Under the pieces are notes generated by a model that worked only from the letters and a program-made list of their open reading frames with translations, had not been told where the DNA came from and did no database searches. Made by a program: the position numbers and the translations under genes. Shown one piece after another: positions 24,898 to 35,308 of a stretch of 64,000 bases of DNA (position 1 is its first letter; each line of letters begins with the position of its first letter). The stretch is from Parastagonospora avenae f. sp. tritici 18332-5 (taxonomy: Eukaryota; Ascomycota; Dothideomycetes; Pleosporales; Phaeosphaeriaceae): positions 1 through 64,000 of the forward strand of contig JAFJTR010000077.1 in NCBI GenBank assembly GCA_022559985.1, in the 5' to 3' direction.

Positions 24898-26158
24898 ATG
24901 GGACGCGCCATTCATGTCCTCGATAACTACTACCTCGCTATCACATTTCTGGTCACTGTTGGGTATCAGGTAAGTCCCTGACGAGAGATCTGGTTGCGTG
25001 ATGCTCAATCTGATTGCAGATGCGTGTCACGTGATTTATGTAGAAGGCATCGCTGACATCACATCTCTGCTCCCGTAGCTATTCTTTTTCGCTTGGGCTT
25101 ACAGTCTGAAATTCGACAAACTCACGGATTTCGCCGGTGGTGAGTAAGAAACAATCCTGTGCGTGAAACCTGGACTAATTCTGTACCTCGAAATCTTAGG
25201 CACCAATTTCGTCCTCCTCGCCATCCTCACGCTCGCATGTAGCGGAAACAGAGACCAAGCGCGCAATGTCGTTGCCTCGATTTTTATCATGGCCTGGGCG
25301 GCAAGACTGAGTGGATTCCTACTCTTCCGGATCCTGAAGACTGGAAAAGACGATAGGTTCGACGACAAGCGGGACAAGTTCTGGTCTTTCCTGGGCTTCT
25401 GGGTCTTCCAAATGTTTTGGGTTTGGACTTGCTCGCTTCCAGTCACCATCCTCAACTCGCCAAATGTGACCCAGTCCCCTCAGCCTGACTTCGGTACTGG
25501 CTGTGATATCGCAGGCATCATCATGTTTGCAATTGGCTTCATCATCGAGAGTGTATCCGACGCCCAGAAGTTCCGTTTCCGAAGCGCTCACGGAAGCGAT
25601 GGCGCAGTCTGCGATGTGGGCTTCTTCGCCTGGACTAGACATCCCAATTACTTTGGCGAAATTATGGTACAATTTGGTAAGTGACTCGAAAAGACTATGA
25701 GAGAATCATGCGGTTCGCTTTGTACTACTTGAAGAACTTGGCTGATCATATCAGGCATCTTCACCATCGCCATTGCGCCAGCAGCAAACAACTACGTCTC
25801 AGGAGGTGCTTACGCCGCATTGTACGCCTCGATTCTGGGACCATTCTTCCTGACAGCGCTCCTCATGTTTCTGTCTGGTTTGCCACTGCAAGAGCGTCCA
25901 GGTGCCAAGAAGCGATATGAGAAGGGCACAAATTGGCCAGCATACGAACGATACCTCCACCGGACCAGCATCCTCATCCCCTTCCCACCTCAAATTTACG
26001 AGAAGCTGCCAGTTTTCTTGAAACGCACCATCTTTTTGGAGTTCCCAATATACGTCTTCGACCCAGCGAAGCACGCAGACCAAAGTAAGGTACAAGCACG
26101 ATCCGCTGAGGAAGGTCAAGGAGTCAGGCAAAGTGACGAGCAGGGCCTGAGATCCTGA
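24898..26158 (+). CDS. DUF1295/steroid-reductase-like membrane protein
   Basis: Four exons: 24898-24969, 25079-25139, 25200-25676 and 25755-26158; introns of 109, 60 and 78 nt, GT-AG, joining in phase to 337 residues. Several hydrophobic segments are visible (LAITFLVTVGYQLFFFAW, TNFVLLAILTL, FWVFQMFWVWTCSLP, IAGIIMFAIGFIIE, ASILGPFFLTALLMFLSG). The sequence GFFAWTRHPNYFGE is the hallmark of the DUF1295 / 3-oxo-5-alpha-steroid 4-dehydrogenase C-terminal superfamily, where it forms part of the NADPH site; RLSGFLLFRI and WPAYERYLHRTSILIPFPP also fit. The product is probably an ER or other internal-membrane reductase; its substrate is unknown. The C-terminus is polar. The gene is followed in the same direction by the phosphate carrier. 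Confidence 0.88.
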
Positions 26159-26688
26159 AGAGAAGGGCACGGAAAAGCGACATTGCAAGCCTGAGAAACG
26201 AGGTAATCATGGGGCAGTAGGTGCGTCTCAGCACTAAATCCTGGCCAAGCAGTTGTGCCACAACCCGGGGTTCGGAAAAGCAGCCGGTCTTCGTAAATAC
26301 GGCGACCGTTTCTAATCTCCGCCTCGTCTAATTCACTTTAATGCTCTTTTCATCTTGCACTATCCACAATCGTTTTATTGTCTCGCCTTATTTGTGTTGT
26401 TATCCACCATCGGGTTTCGGAGAGTGGTGAGCATTAAATCCCGGGCGTAGGATTGTGACGTAGTGGGGCCACCTGAGCATCATGTTTTGGGAAGCTGCAA
26501 GCCTCGCGCGGCATTTGGATCCTTCCAATCTGTGACTTCCATTGTTTAATTTTCATCTTCATCGACTTGCAGGCACTTCGCGCTCCGAGAGGGCGCATTA
26601 CGACACTTGTTTGACGACGTCGGTTTCCAAACATCAACTGCGCCAAGACGACACACCAGATTATATGCTTATCAGCGCGGTGTGAAAC
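26159..26688. other. Intergenic
   Basis: Spacer between two plus-strand genes: the 3' flank of the reductase-like gene and the promoter of the phosphate carrier. No further feature is seen. Confidence 0.5.
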
Positions 26689-27890
26689 ATGCTACCGACA
26701 CTCGCGACTCTGAGCCAGGCATTTGCCGGCTGCTCCCCATTACCACAGCGTCTGCCCGACAACAAACCCACCGGCACGTCGAAATGGACGGCCCGGCATG
26801 AGCTCTATCCTGCATGGAGTGCGACTGAGGACGCGAAGAACAAGGCACTCAAACTCGCCGATGCTACTACAGCCGAGTTTGAAAAGGCGAGCCACAAAGC
26901 CCAGGACAAGGCTGGCCACATCGAGCTGTACTCGCCCAAATATTACGCAGCATGTACCTTCGGAGGCATCATGGCCTGCGGCCTAACGCACACCGCCGTG
27001 ACGCCTCTCGACCTGGTAAAATGCCGACGTCAAGTAAACTCGAAGATGTACAAAGGCAACTTCGAAGCCTGGGGCAAGATCGCACGCGCCGAAGGTTTCC
27101 GCGGCATCATGACGGGCTGGGGTCCGACGTTCTGGGGCTACTCGGTCCAGGGTGGCTTGAAGTACGGCGGGTACGAGTTTTTCAAGAAGTTCTATGGAGA
27201 TCTTGCGGGGGAGGAGAATGCGCAAAAGTACAAGACTTTCATCTATTTGGCGGGATCTGCGTCGGCTGAGCTTATTGCGGATATTGGGCTGTGTCCATTC
27301 GAAGCCGTTAAGGTGCGGATGCAAACAACCATTCCTCCATTCGCTACGGGGACGTTGAATGGAATTTCGACTGTCACTGCGAATGAAGGCTTTGGTGGCT
27401 TGTACAAGGGACTGTACCCGCTTTGGGGCCGACAGATTCCGTACACGATGATGAAGTTCGCATCATTTGAGACGATTGTAGAAGCCATCTATAACTACCT
27501 CCCCGGCTCAAAGAGCGACTATGGTAAAGGTGCGCAGACCGCTGTATCTTTTACCGGAGGTTACGCTGCTGGTATCCTTTGCGCGATCGTCAGCCACCCA
27601 GCTGATGTGATGGTTTCCAAACTCAATGCTACCCGCAAGCCTGGCGAGAGCTTCGGAGGAGCTACGGGACGCATTTACAAGGACATTGGCTTCGGTGGAC
27701 TTTGGAACGGATTGCCAGTTCGAATTGTGATGATCGGTACTTTGACTGGTCTGCAATGGATGAGTAAGTATTGTAGAAAGGATGTTTCTACTACAGTGCT
27801 AAATGGTGTACAGTCTACGATTACTTCAAGATCTTTATGGGTCTGCCGACAACTGGCGGTACATCACCTGAGGAGAAATCTAAGCAATGA
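26689..27890 (+). CDS. Mitochondrial phosphate carrier
   Basis: Two exons, 26689-27763 and 27814-27890, with a 50-nt GT-AG intron; the protein is 383 residues. It belongs to the SLC25 family and carries inorganic phosphate into the mitochondrial matrix with protons to feed ATP synthase. Three signature repeats are visible: TPLDLVKCRRQ, CPFEAVKVRMQT (with Glu at the usual Asp position, a feature of phosphate carriers) and HPADVMVSKLN. ELYSPKYYAACTFGG is the conserved phosphate-carrier entry motif. The N-terminus (MLPTLATLSQAF... YPAWSATED) matches the extended leader of filamentous-fungal members, which supports this start. After splicing the C-terminus reads QWMIYDYFKIFMGLPTTGG; a longer unspliced frame to 28041 is an artefact of reading through the intron. 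It is a Mir1/PIC-type protein; which paralogue cannot be stated. Confidence 0.95.
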
Positions 27891-28344
27891 AGGTCGAGGA
27901 CGTGTTAACAGCTTCCTTCTTTCTTGTAGAGCATACGGTACCTCAATACACATCTCAACTCAGAATATGCCTTGCCCAAGTGAAGCTATCAATGTTGATC
28001 AAGTGATGCCCATACAACAGACAACGCATTCAGACCTTTGACGCCTATATAAAAATGCGACTTGTTTGTAGAAAATTTTGATCTTGTTGCGCAAATCGCT
28101 GCGGCACTCTATTATTGGGCTCCTGCACATAATATGCTAAGTTCGTTCAACGAATAACTTAACTAAACGTGCTACGAAGACGCCAACATCAGGCAGCGAT
28201 GTAAGCAAGGCAACATACCCCGCACAAGGCGAAATGGCGCCCTGTGTCACTGAATGACCATCAGCTATATATGACTAGATTTCACGGTCTGTTGCTATAA
28301 CTCATTTTCGCAATCGCTGCACGGCGCGCACTACCAGCCGTACC
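27891..28344. other. Intergenic
   Basis: AT-richer spacer between the phosphate carrier and the small zinc-finger gene. A TATA-like stretch (ctatatatgac, 28264-28274) lies about 75 bases before the next ATG. Confidence 0.45.
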
Positions 28345-28740
28345 ATGGCTAACATTCACGACAACATCCAACGTCACGATGGTGATTACGGCAGTCTTGC
28401 CGACTACCTAAGCGGTTCGGGAAGCTCTGTTGTTTCTTTCGACGATCGAGATCCGCCTTTACAAAGTTCCGCATTCCAGGGACTTTCGCTCTCTGATCAG
28501 TGGCTACAGCCTGCTAGCTGCGCTGAAAAGTATTACAGATGGCTAATCCGACACACGGCTGCCGCTAATGCTCAGGGCAAATTGCTCCTCCGTCACTCTC
28601 TTAGTTCAAACGAGCTCGTTGGATCGATGCGACCAAGCGAGCTTTGGTACTGCTGGGAATGTGGGGCCGAAAATGCAGATTGGCACATTGACTGTCCATT
28701 ATGCGGAGCTCCATGTAATAACTGGGATACTGCTGTATAA
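28345..28740 (+). CDS. Small RanBP2-type zinc-finger protein
   Basis: A 131-residue intronless frame starting in a strong context (accATGg). The first hundred residues are hydrophilic with no signal peptide. Near the C-terminus lies WYCWECGAENADWHIDCPLC, which fits the RanBP2 zinc-finger pattern W-x-C-x2-C-x3-N-x6-C-x2-C exactly, followed by GAPC. Such fingers bind ubiquitin or single-stranded RNA in other proteins. I do not recognise the protein itself. A TATA-like element upstream and the clean ATG support a real gene. The neighbouring decayed ankyrin gene lies 3' to 3' with it. Confidence 0.72.
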   Translation: MANIHDNIQRHDGDYGSLADYLSGSGSSVVSFDDRDPPLQSSAFQGLSLSDQWLQPASCAEKYYRWLIRHTAAANAQGKLLLRHSLSSNELVGSMRPSELWYCWECGAENADWHIDCPLCGAPCNNWDTAV

Positions 28741-28826
28741 ATGCTTGTAAAAAAATCAAGTCCGTGGAAACACGAACAGTGACACTTTGAATGGGTGAGA
28801 AAGAGACGCTTTAATACTGCGTAACA

Positions 28827-31800
28827 TCATTCTACAGTCTTGCCTAACACATAACTCATTCTTGGTAACAAATCCTTGTCTATGGAGCTTTGTAGGTCAC
28901 CCTTGTGTTTACTATAAGCCCTATCCAGGAGCTCGATATTGACTTCCAGCAAACCTCTAAGAGACTCGTCCTCTCTTTGTATCATTTCAATCTCATTCGG
29001 CGAATACCGTATGCAAGGCCTCTTGTCGAAATCTGGCTGGTTTGGAGTAAAGGCAAGATCGCAACAAGTGTGCCGGATGCCCAGTAAGGAGAAGACCAGA
29101 AATGGGGAAAATTGTATGGTGATCCAATGGTGCGCGGGAGATGTAACAGCTTTCGCTACACGCCGGACTTCACGTTCCAGCTCCCGTCGACGCATATGTG
29201 GGAATTTCGCAGGCTTGATTTCAGCACCAAGGCCTGTGCGGAGAAGCTCTGAGACTGTCCCAATGTACCCCGTTCGGCATAGGAACGCGGCTTTCCAGAA
29301 CAGTAAGAGAGCGGTACAGCCGTTGATACTGCAACTATACTTGCACGTATCTGTTAATTTGTGGCCTAGTTTTGCCATCAAGGTTTGAGAGCAAAGCCGA
29401 TCCATCGGTTGGTCCCAGCCTATTAACGCAGCTTTGTTATCCATTGTCAAGCGTCAAGGTTGGGGAGAATCATGTAGTATTAGGCTATGGGATAGAGAGG
29501 CCTATGTACTGAATGGAGCACGCACTAGTCCCAATGGGGAAGTGCGTGAGAGCAAACATGCGGTGGAACCTGGGGCAAACAGTACCGGCCCGTGCGGGAG
29601 ACCCCACGGCCGACAGCCATGCAATGCAACGCTGTCGTGTTTGAAGTTGGCCAACATTCGAGTAAGTCCGCTCCATGAGACACAAACCACTCAGCAACCT
29701 TGAATAACCTCGGCAGTGGTCCGCAGCTCCGAGTGGATCTTCTGTAGAGGGTCATGGCGAAGACGAGTGGGGGACAGGGGATTTTCAAGCAATAAGAACA
29801 TTTTCTGACAACAATCTGCTTGAAGCCGCTGTCGTACAATCTCTGAAAGATCCACAGTGGATCTCCAGCCTTCTGGTATACTGCGGGTTGCTCTTGGTAA
29901 AGGGTTTTGACGCTGTACACGCTACTGCCAAACGGTAGAATGGAGGGAGATACCTCAATACCTTGGCTCGTGAGGGCGTGAACCACACAGGTTGCATGCA
30001 CATCGAGTAGGTGATCGTCAGTTGAAGAGATTGCATCGATGATGTCGAATTCGCTTGCGAGCTGCTAGAGGCGTTTTCTCTGGCCGACTAAGTGCGAAAG
30101 GAGGACTTCAGCAATGTTTTCATTGTGACGCGCTTCTGAAGCATACATAACAGCCGTTTTGACATTGTCGATGTACGGCAAATGAACTGTGTCGGCATTG
30201 TCGCGCATTTTGAGCCAGAACAAAACTATTTGAGGACTGCGGGACTCAACGGCATCGTGTAGGAGTGGATCAAGAGCTGAGAAGCGGGTTCGTGGTTGCT
30301 CCATCATCCGGGGTACGTATACCAGGCCTGCTTCGAGCAGCATTTCGCACCCTATCACCCAGCCCATCCTAGTTACCAGCTTGTAGAGCTTGTGCGTTTC
30401 TCCAGATGTGACGTAACCCGCGTACGAAAGTTCTTGTAAATACTGTTGGAGACGATGTTCTGAGCGAGTCAACATGATATCTTGCGGTCCGTCACAATGC
30501 GAGAAAGGATCTGCAAAGCTCGCAAACGGAATTTCGACCCAGGAGCCATAATTCTGAAATGGCCCGTCAGGATGACAATTCGGGGTGAACTGCAACCCCG
30601 CTTGCAAAAGGTCTGAGACCAGTATGCTCCGATCCTCGTCGGCCGGATCAGTTGCACGCAGCAACAAGTCGACACAAGTACTTGATAGAGAGTCAGGAGT
30701 AATCAAGAGCGTGGGTAGTCACACGAGTCACTTACTTGCCCTTGTCGTCGATTTCGGCTGCAATGTCTTTTCCAACGAAGTCGAATATGAGCCGGAGCAA
30801 AGATCGATAATGCTGTAGTTGACTCTTATTTGTGATTCAGACTCGCTTGCCAAGGTTTTCACATGAGTACTTGTCACAGTCAGCTAATTGTTGTACCATT
30901 GTATATCGTAGAGAGTTTGACGAAAAACTCACATGCAGCAAGGTTCGTCCACTTTGTAAACGATCATCAACTGACGCTCTTCGTGTGTCGAAGATCTCAA
31001 AGAGGTCTCTGAACAAGTTTGAAATTGTCTGCGCATTTACAGCTGAGCTAAGAATGGTGTTAATTGCTTGAAAGGCCGGAGAAGATGAAACCTCCACTGC
31101 TCTATAGCATCTCCAACCCGGTAAGATCGACATTGGCCCAGTGTCTATCGATAATGTCAGGATCATGCGCCACTGCAATCCGAGGGCGAGGTAGCACAAG
31201 ATAAGGCCAAAAGTGATGTTTGTTCTGAGACCTCCCGCTGACCAAAATGGACATCCGTGGGTATGAGTATGGAGTGTCGCTTGTGTCCAGAAGAATGGTC
31301 GCTTGAGGACACGTTTGATTGTGTGTTTTCTGTAGCACGTGCAGACGTAAGCAGTCGTGGTGCCTATGTTAGTCCTTTGTTTGTGCATGATTCTCGATTG
31401 CGGCGTTCGCAGTTCATGGATTACCCGAGCCTGCTGTTGTAATTGTAATGTGCGCTGCATTTCTATCAGGTCATCATCTCTTGGAGACGAGTATCGAATC
31501 TTGAGTGTGAATAAGCTGGTGGGACGGCTTCGGATGATCGATGTATTGCAACTCTCGCGTGTGTTCGTCGATACTGTGAAGTCTTTCATGAAGCGACGAC
31601 GAGACTCTGCCAATTTGCGCTTGCAATGCTGAGAAATGCAGCGTACTTTGATCACTAGGATGATTATCAGCGTGTAAGACTAATCATTCGCGTAAACAGA
31701 ATCGGCTATTACATCAACAGTGCAAGCAGTGCAGTATTGAGGTGCTGTTGAACGCAACTTAGCACATCTTTCCAGTAATTGATATCTGCCTCCTTGAAAG

Positions 31801-32131
31801 GGAACTTAAGACGTCGAAAAGTGTTTTTGAGCTTAGCCTAAGGCTTCGAGCAAACTGGCTTGTCTCCACCCAATTTCATTTTCACCATTTCGATGGCATG
31901 GGCACACTGACAGATGGCTCGTTTTGCTGATGTCCCAGAATTATCCGCACAGGCTCTATTAGTGATGGCGTCCAGCTCTTCGAGTAGATCTGCCAGATAC
32001 TCTAATTCACCCAAAATTTGTTCAGCCCTGATCTTCGCATCTTTGACGGCGCTTGTGTACTTTGATAACTTGTCGAATATTTGGATGGACAGGGAGATAA
32101 AACCGACCACAGTACCAGCTACTTCTACCAT
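28827..32131 (-). pseudogene. Decayed STAND-N-terminal/ankyrin-type gene
   Basis: Reading down the minus strand, the parts of one large fungal protein can be followed. (1) From 32131, MVEVAGTVVGFISLSIQIFDK..., a fungal N-terminal domain of STAND proteins, is stopped by TAG at 31838-31840 but continues in the same frame as AKLKNTFRRLKFPFKEADINYW and so on. (2) 30837-31640 carries the central domain (CPFWSAGGLRTNITFGLIL... SGRTLLH). (3) 30065-30706 and on, in the same frame across a second TAG at 30065-30067, is ankyrin-like material. (4) 28827-29450 is the typical C-terminal domain of these proteins (CSINGCTALLLF, FSLLGIRHTCC). The join between (3) and (4) has further stops. Putative introns are present, for example 30948 down to 30812. 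The stops cannot be spliced out with normal signals, so I call a pseudogene. CAG to TAG change is an attractive but unproven cause. Confidence 0.65.
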
Positions 32132-32973
32132 AGCTGAAGCGCATGGAGCTTTATTGTCATGTGGTTGCAGCTGCGTTGCGAGGCATACAGGTTAATATGT
32201 AAGCTTCGCATAACGATGTGAGGCGCAGCATGGGCGAAGCAGACATCATCAATCGGTGAGCTTGAGAGACGCATGCCTGAGCTTGAGATTCTGCCTTGCA
32301 GCTTTCGCAACGGCGTCGATATGGAGAAGCTCTTTGAAGCCATTAATTATGAGCAGGTGATGTCCATACATGAGATGACGTATTCGGACCCTTGACTGCC
32401 TTGAACCTTGAACTGTTCCTGCGCAAAATCCCAGACATCCTCGTGCTTCGCCAAAGCCTGCAACACGATCACGCCCTCTGTGCAGATCAAACGCAACACA
32501 ATCGGAGATGTCGCTTACATTCGCCTGTCCAGCAGCGGGATAAACGACCTCGTAACCCACGTTCCAGCGAATCAATCCACGTTCTCGGCCTTCGGCGTAG
32601 CTTATCTCTGGCTCAAAGTCCCATAACGTCATCGCTACAATAACAACACAAACCATACGTTGGGTCATCCTACCACACGTTCGGTTTCTTCCTTGGCTTT
32701 CACGTTATGTTGGACAATTAGGTGCCATGTGATGGTCACTGTCCGGTTTTGACTCGGAAGTTCTATCCATCCCGCGTCGCCAATGGCTTGACAGTGATGG
32801 GCCTGGGTTGCGTCATATATCGAGCTCGCGATGGCTGGTAGATTGCAAAGAACAAATATAAGAGCGCTGCGTCGCGTTTACTGGCCATCCTAGCACACAC
32901 CTACAGCTTTGACATCAGGCCACAGAATTTGAGATACACACTTTGCTTTTACAGACAACGCAACCAACCAGAC
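32132..32973. other. Divergent spacer with a weak minus-strand frame
   Basis: A minus-strand frame at 32249-32668 (139 codons; WDFEPEISYAEGRERGLIRW) has protein-like composition, and another frame over 32340-32470 reads QALAKHEDVWDFAQEQFKV, but I could not join them with in-phase splice sites and recognise no family. It may be a gene remnant. The part next to 32973 is the promoter of the Par32-like gene. Confidence 0.35.
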
Positions 32974-33512
32974 ATGTCCACTCAACCTATCCACTCGACT
33001 GGCCGTGGAGGTGAGTTTGCGCCTCTGCTTCAAATCGCGCATTTCTTCGTGCTGACTGCTCCCAGGCGCGGGCAACATCGGCCCAGACACCAACGTCTAC
33101 ACCGATGGAGGCATCGTTCGCGAAGGCGTTCAGGGTGAGTCTGTCGACGGCGAGTTTTCGACAGGTCGAGGAGGCGCTGGCAACATCGGCAAGTCTCCAA
33201 GACTAGATGCGCAGACAGAGCATGGACGTCGCTCAGTCGACTTTGTGCCCGAGATCAACGCGCGCGAGGCTCAGGATGAGTTCCACACGGGCGTGCGTAT
33301 AAAGATACCTATGTTGAAGAAATGGCGCATCGCTAACTTGGTTGCAGCGTGGCGGAGCCGGCAACGTCTACAAGGAGAAGCACGGCGGCCACAGCCAGAC
33401 TCCCGACCATAAGGGCCTCGGCGAGAAAGTCAAAGAGGCGCTACACCTCGACAAGAGCAAGAAGCATGAGCCTTCTCCTCTTGCGCATGGTGAGACGGCG
33501 ACAAAGCAGTAG
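32974..33512 (+). CDS. Par32-like GRGGAGN-repeat protein (DUF3602)
   Basis: Three exons: 32974-33010, 33066-33292 and 33348-33512; both introns are 55 nt with GT-AG ends; 142 residues. The defining feature is three copies of the short motif GRGGAGN(I/V): STGRGGAGNIG, STGRGGAGNIG and HTGRGGAGNVY. Two of these are assembled across intron boundaries, which strongly confirms the splice sites. This is the DUF3602/Par32 family; in yeast Par32 is phosphorylated after TORC1 inhibition and controls Mep ammonium transporters. The protein is hydrophilic and probably disordered, with a Lys/His-rich C-terminus. Here the role is inferred from the family only. Confidence 0.85.
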
Positions 33513-33848
33513 ATATGATACCCGATGAAGCGATACCGTAGTGGAGGTTAATGGCAGAACGAAGGATGTCGATGATACCTCTAGGCGCAGTCGCACTGCA
33601 TCACGGCCTGCTTTCCTTGACTATAGACCAAAATGATACCAAATCTTCTTAACATTCGCAGCCCAAATTAGATGAAGCTTTACTTGGTGCTTGACTAGAG
33701 GCTGGCATGGTGGGGTTCGGGGAGCCCGTGCCACGTGGGGTTGGGTGAAGCTCGAGCGGCTGTCGTCATTTGGCTCGTGAAATTCTACCAAAACCTCAAA
33801 CTTCTCAAAGAAGCTTTCACTCGAATTTCCCAATACACACACAATACA
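33513..33848. other. MDE1 upstream region
   Basis: Spacer between the Par32-like gene and MDE1. It contains a CACGTG box (listed separately) and a CT-rich, A-rich leader just before the MDE1 ATG. Confidence 0.5.
33732..33737. promoter_or_regulatory. CACGTG E-box upstream of MDE1
   Basis: A perfect palindromic CACGTG lies 112 bases before the MDE1 ATG. Cbf1-type bHLH factors that act with sulfur-metabolism regulators bind this sequence in yeasts. The match is seen; the function here is inferred. Confidence 0.4.
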
Positions 33849-34743
33849 ATGACCACACCCGCACAAGACGTCGAGGCACTCGTGCACTCGGACGACCCCA
33901 ACCACCCCGCAAACCACATTTGCGCGCTATGCGCAAAGTTCTACACCCTGGGCTGGGTACGAGCAACCCTCCCGGCGGACGTCGCACGATGAAGAGAAAC
34001 AGTGAAAAGAAACCAGGACTAACATGAGATATCTCGTCAGGTTACAGGAACTGGTGGAGGCACGAGTATCCGCCATGATGACAAGATCTACATCGCGCCC
34101 AGCGGCGTGCAGAAGGAACTCATGAAGCCGACGGACATGTTTGTTATGGACTTTGAGAGCAAGGAGTATCTGCGACGGCCACAAGTATTTCTAATCCCCT
34201 CCGACGTAAGATACAGCATACTTATACGACACCAGGTCCTCAAACCCTCCGCATGCACCCCGCTCTTCATGGCCGCCTTCGAGCGCGGCGCCGGCTGCTG
34301 CATCCACACACACTCGCAATGGGCGGTCCTCGTAACCCTTCTCGTCGAACGCGACCTCGGCACTGACGCATGTTTTGAAATCGAGGAAATTGAGCAGATC
34401 AAAGGCATTCCCAAGGGTCGCGGGAAGCAGGGCAATCTCGGGTACTACGACCGCCTGCGCATACCGATTATCGAGAACACGGCGCATGAGGAGGATTTGA
34501 GGGAGAGCTTGGAGGCCGCGATGGAGAGGTACCCGGACAGTTATGCGATATTGGTGAGGAGGCATGGCATGTGAGTATTCTTTTGGGGGTTGGGGGCAGG
34601 TGATAAGGGTGTGCTGACGAGATAATAGATATGTTTGGGGAGACAACGTGCATAAGGCAAAGACGCAGTGTGAGAGTATTGACTATATCCTGCAGTTGGC
34701 GGTGGAGATGAAGAAGTTGGGGCTGCCGTGGACGACGTCGTAG
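33849..34743 (+). CDS. MDE1: Methylthioribulose-1-phosphate dehydratase
   Basis: Four exons: 33849-33956, 34041-34184, 34236-34570 and 34629-34743 (introns 84, 51 and 58 nt), giving 233 residues. The enzyme dehydrates 5-methylthioribulose-1-phosphate to the diketo form in the cytosolic methionine salvage pathway. It is a class II aldolase/adducin-fold zinc enzyme: GTGGGTSIR and APSGVQKE near the N-terminus, the zinc ligands in [12 protein letters not shown] (His108 and His110 approximately), [18 protein letters not shown], and a third ligand in LVRRHGIYVWG. The last motif is assembled across intron 3. The second intron keeps frame and lacks stops; reading it as coding would insert 17 residues between RRPQ and [11 protein letters not shown], where the family has none, so I treat it as an intron with a weak GTATTT donor. 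A CACGTG box upstream would suit sulfur regulation. Confidence 0.93.
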
Positions 34744-35308
34744 GGTGGGTGAAGACTGCGTGAGAGAGCCCACGACGTCTCAGGTCTATGGTATATCATG
34801 ATCTTGTCCGTAGGGTCTACAGCGAAGGGTATGTAAGACTTCGTTACCTATTTCCGTGCAACACAAAACTGTCAGCCTGATCCATATCATGCGCTTACTA
34901 AGTCATGCAGGAATAGTCAGCATGGCTACCACTGCTAGTTGATTACTTTCGCTCAAGTGCTGAGGCTGGATCTTACGCTCGAAGTATGCAATTATTGGTC
35001 CAGGACCTTTTGGTAAGGTGTGTCTCCACAACTATCCAACTCTCCGTGTCATACGTTGTCAATACAGGTAACCTTCCAACTTCGTATCTCGTGCAATAGC
35101 GAATGATTGAGCTTAAAGGTAGTCTGATCTTTCAACGTAGATGCATTGTCAGCATGGCAAAACTAGCATCAATTGTGCCACATCATGAAAGAATCCTGGA
35201 GAGAATGCTTGCGATGTATACAATATGACGCCCTCTCCCGTCCCTCGTTCGACAGCACAGCTTCAATCTCACGTCTGTTCAGTCTACGAAGTGTTCTAGA
35301 AGAAAAGA
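34744..35308. other. Intergenic
   Basis: Spacer between two plus-strand genes. No open frame of note and no RNA gene is seen. Confidence 0.5.

Noticed and set aside
26689..28041. A 450-codon version of the phosphate carrier.
   Set aside because: It reads through a clear 50-nt intron; the spliced C-terminus (IYDYFKIFMGLP) fits the family.
28827..32131. Definite claim of repeat-induced point mutation.
   Set aside because: Two TAG codons fit C-to-T change, but I cannot compute RIP indices here and there is no second copy to compare.
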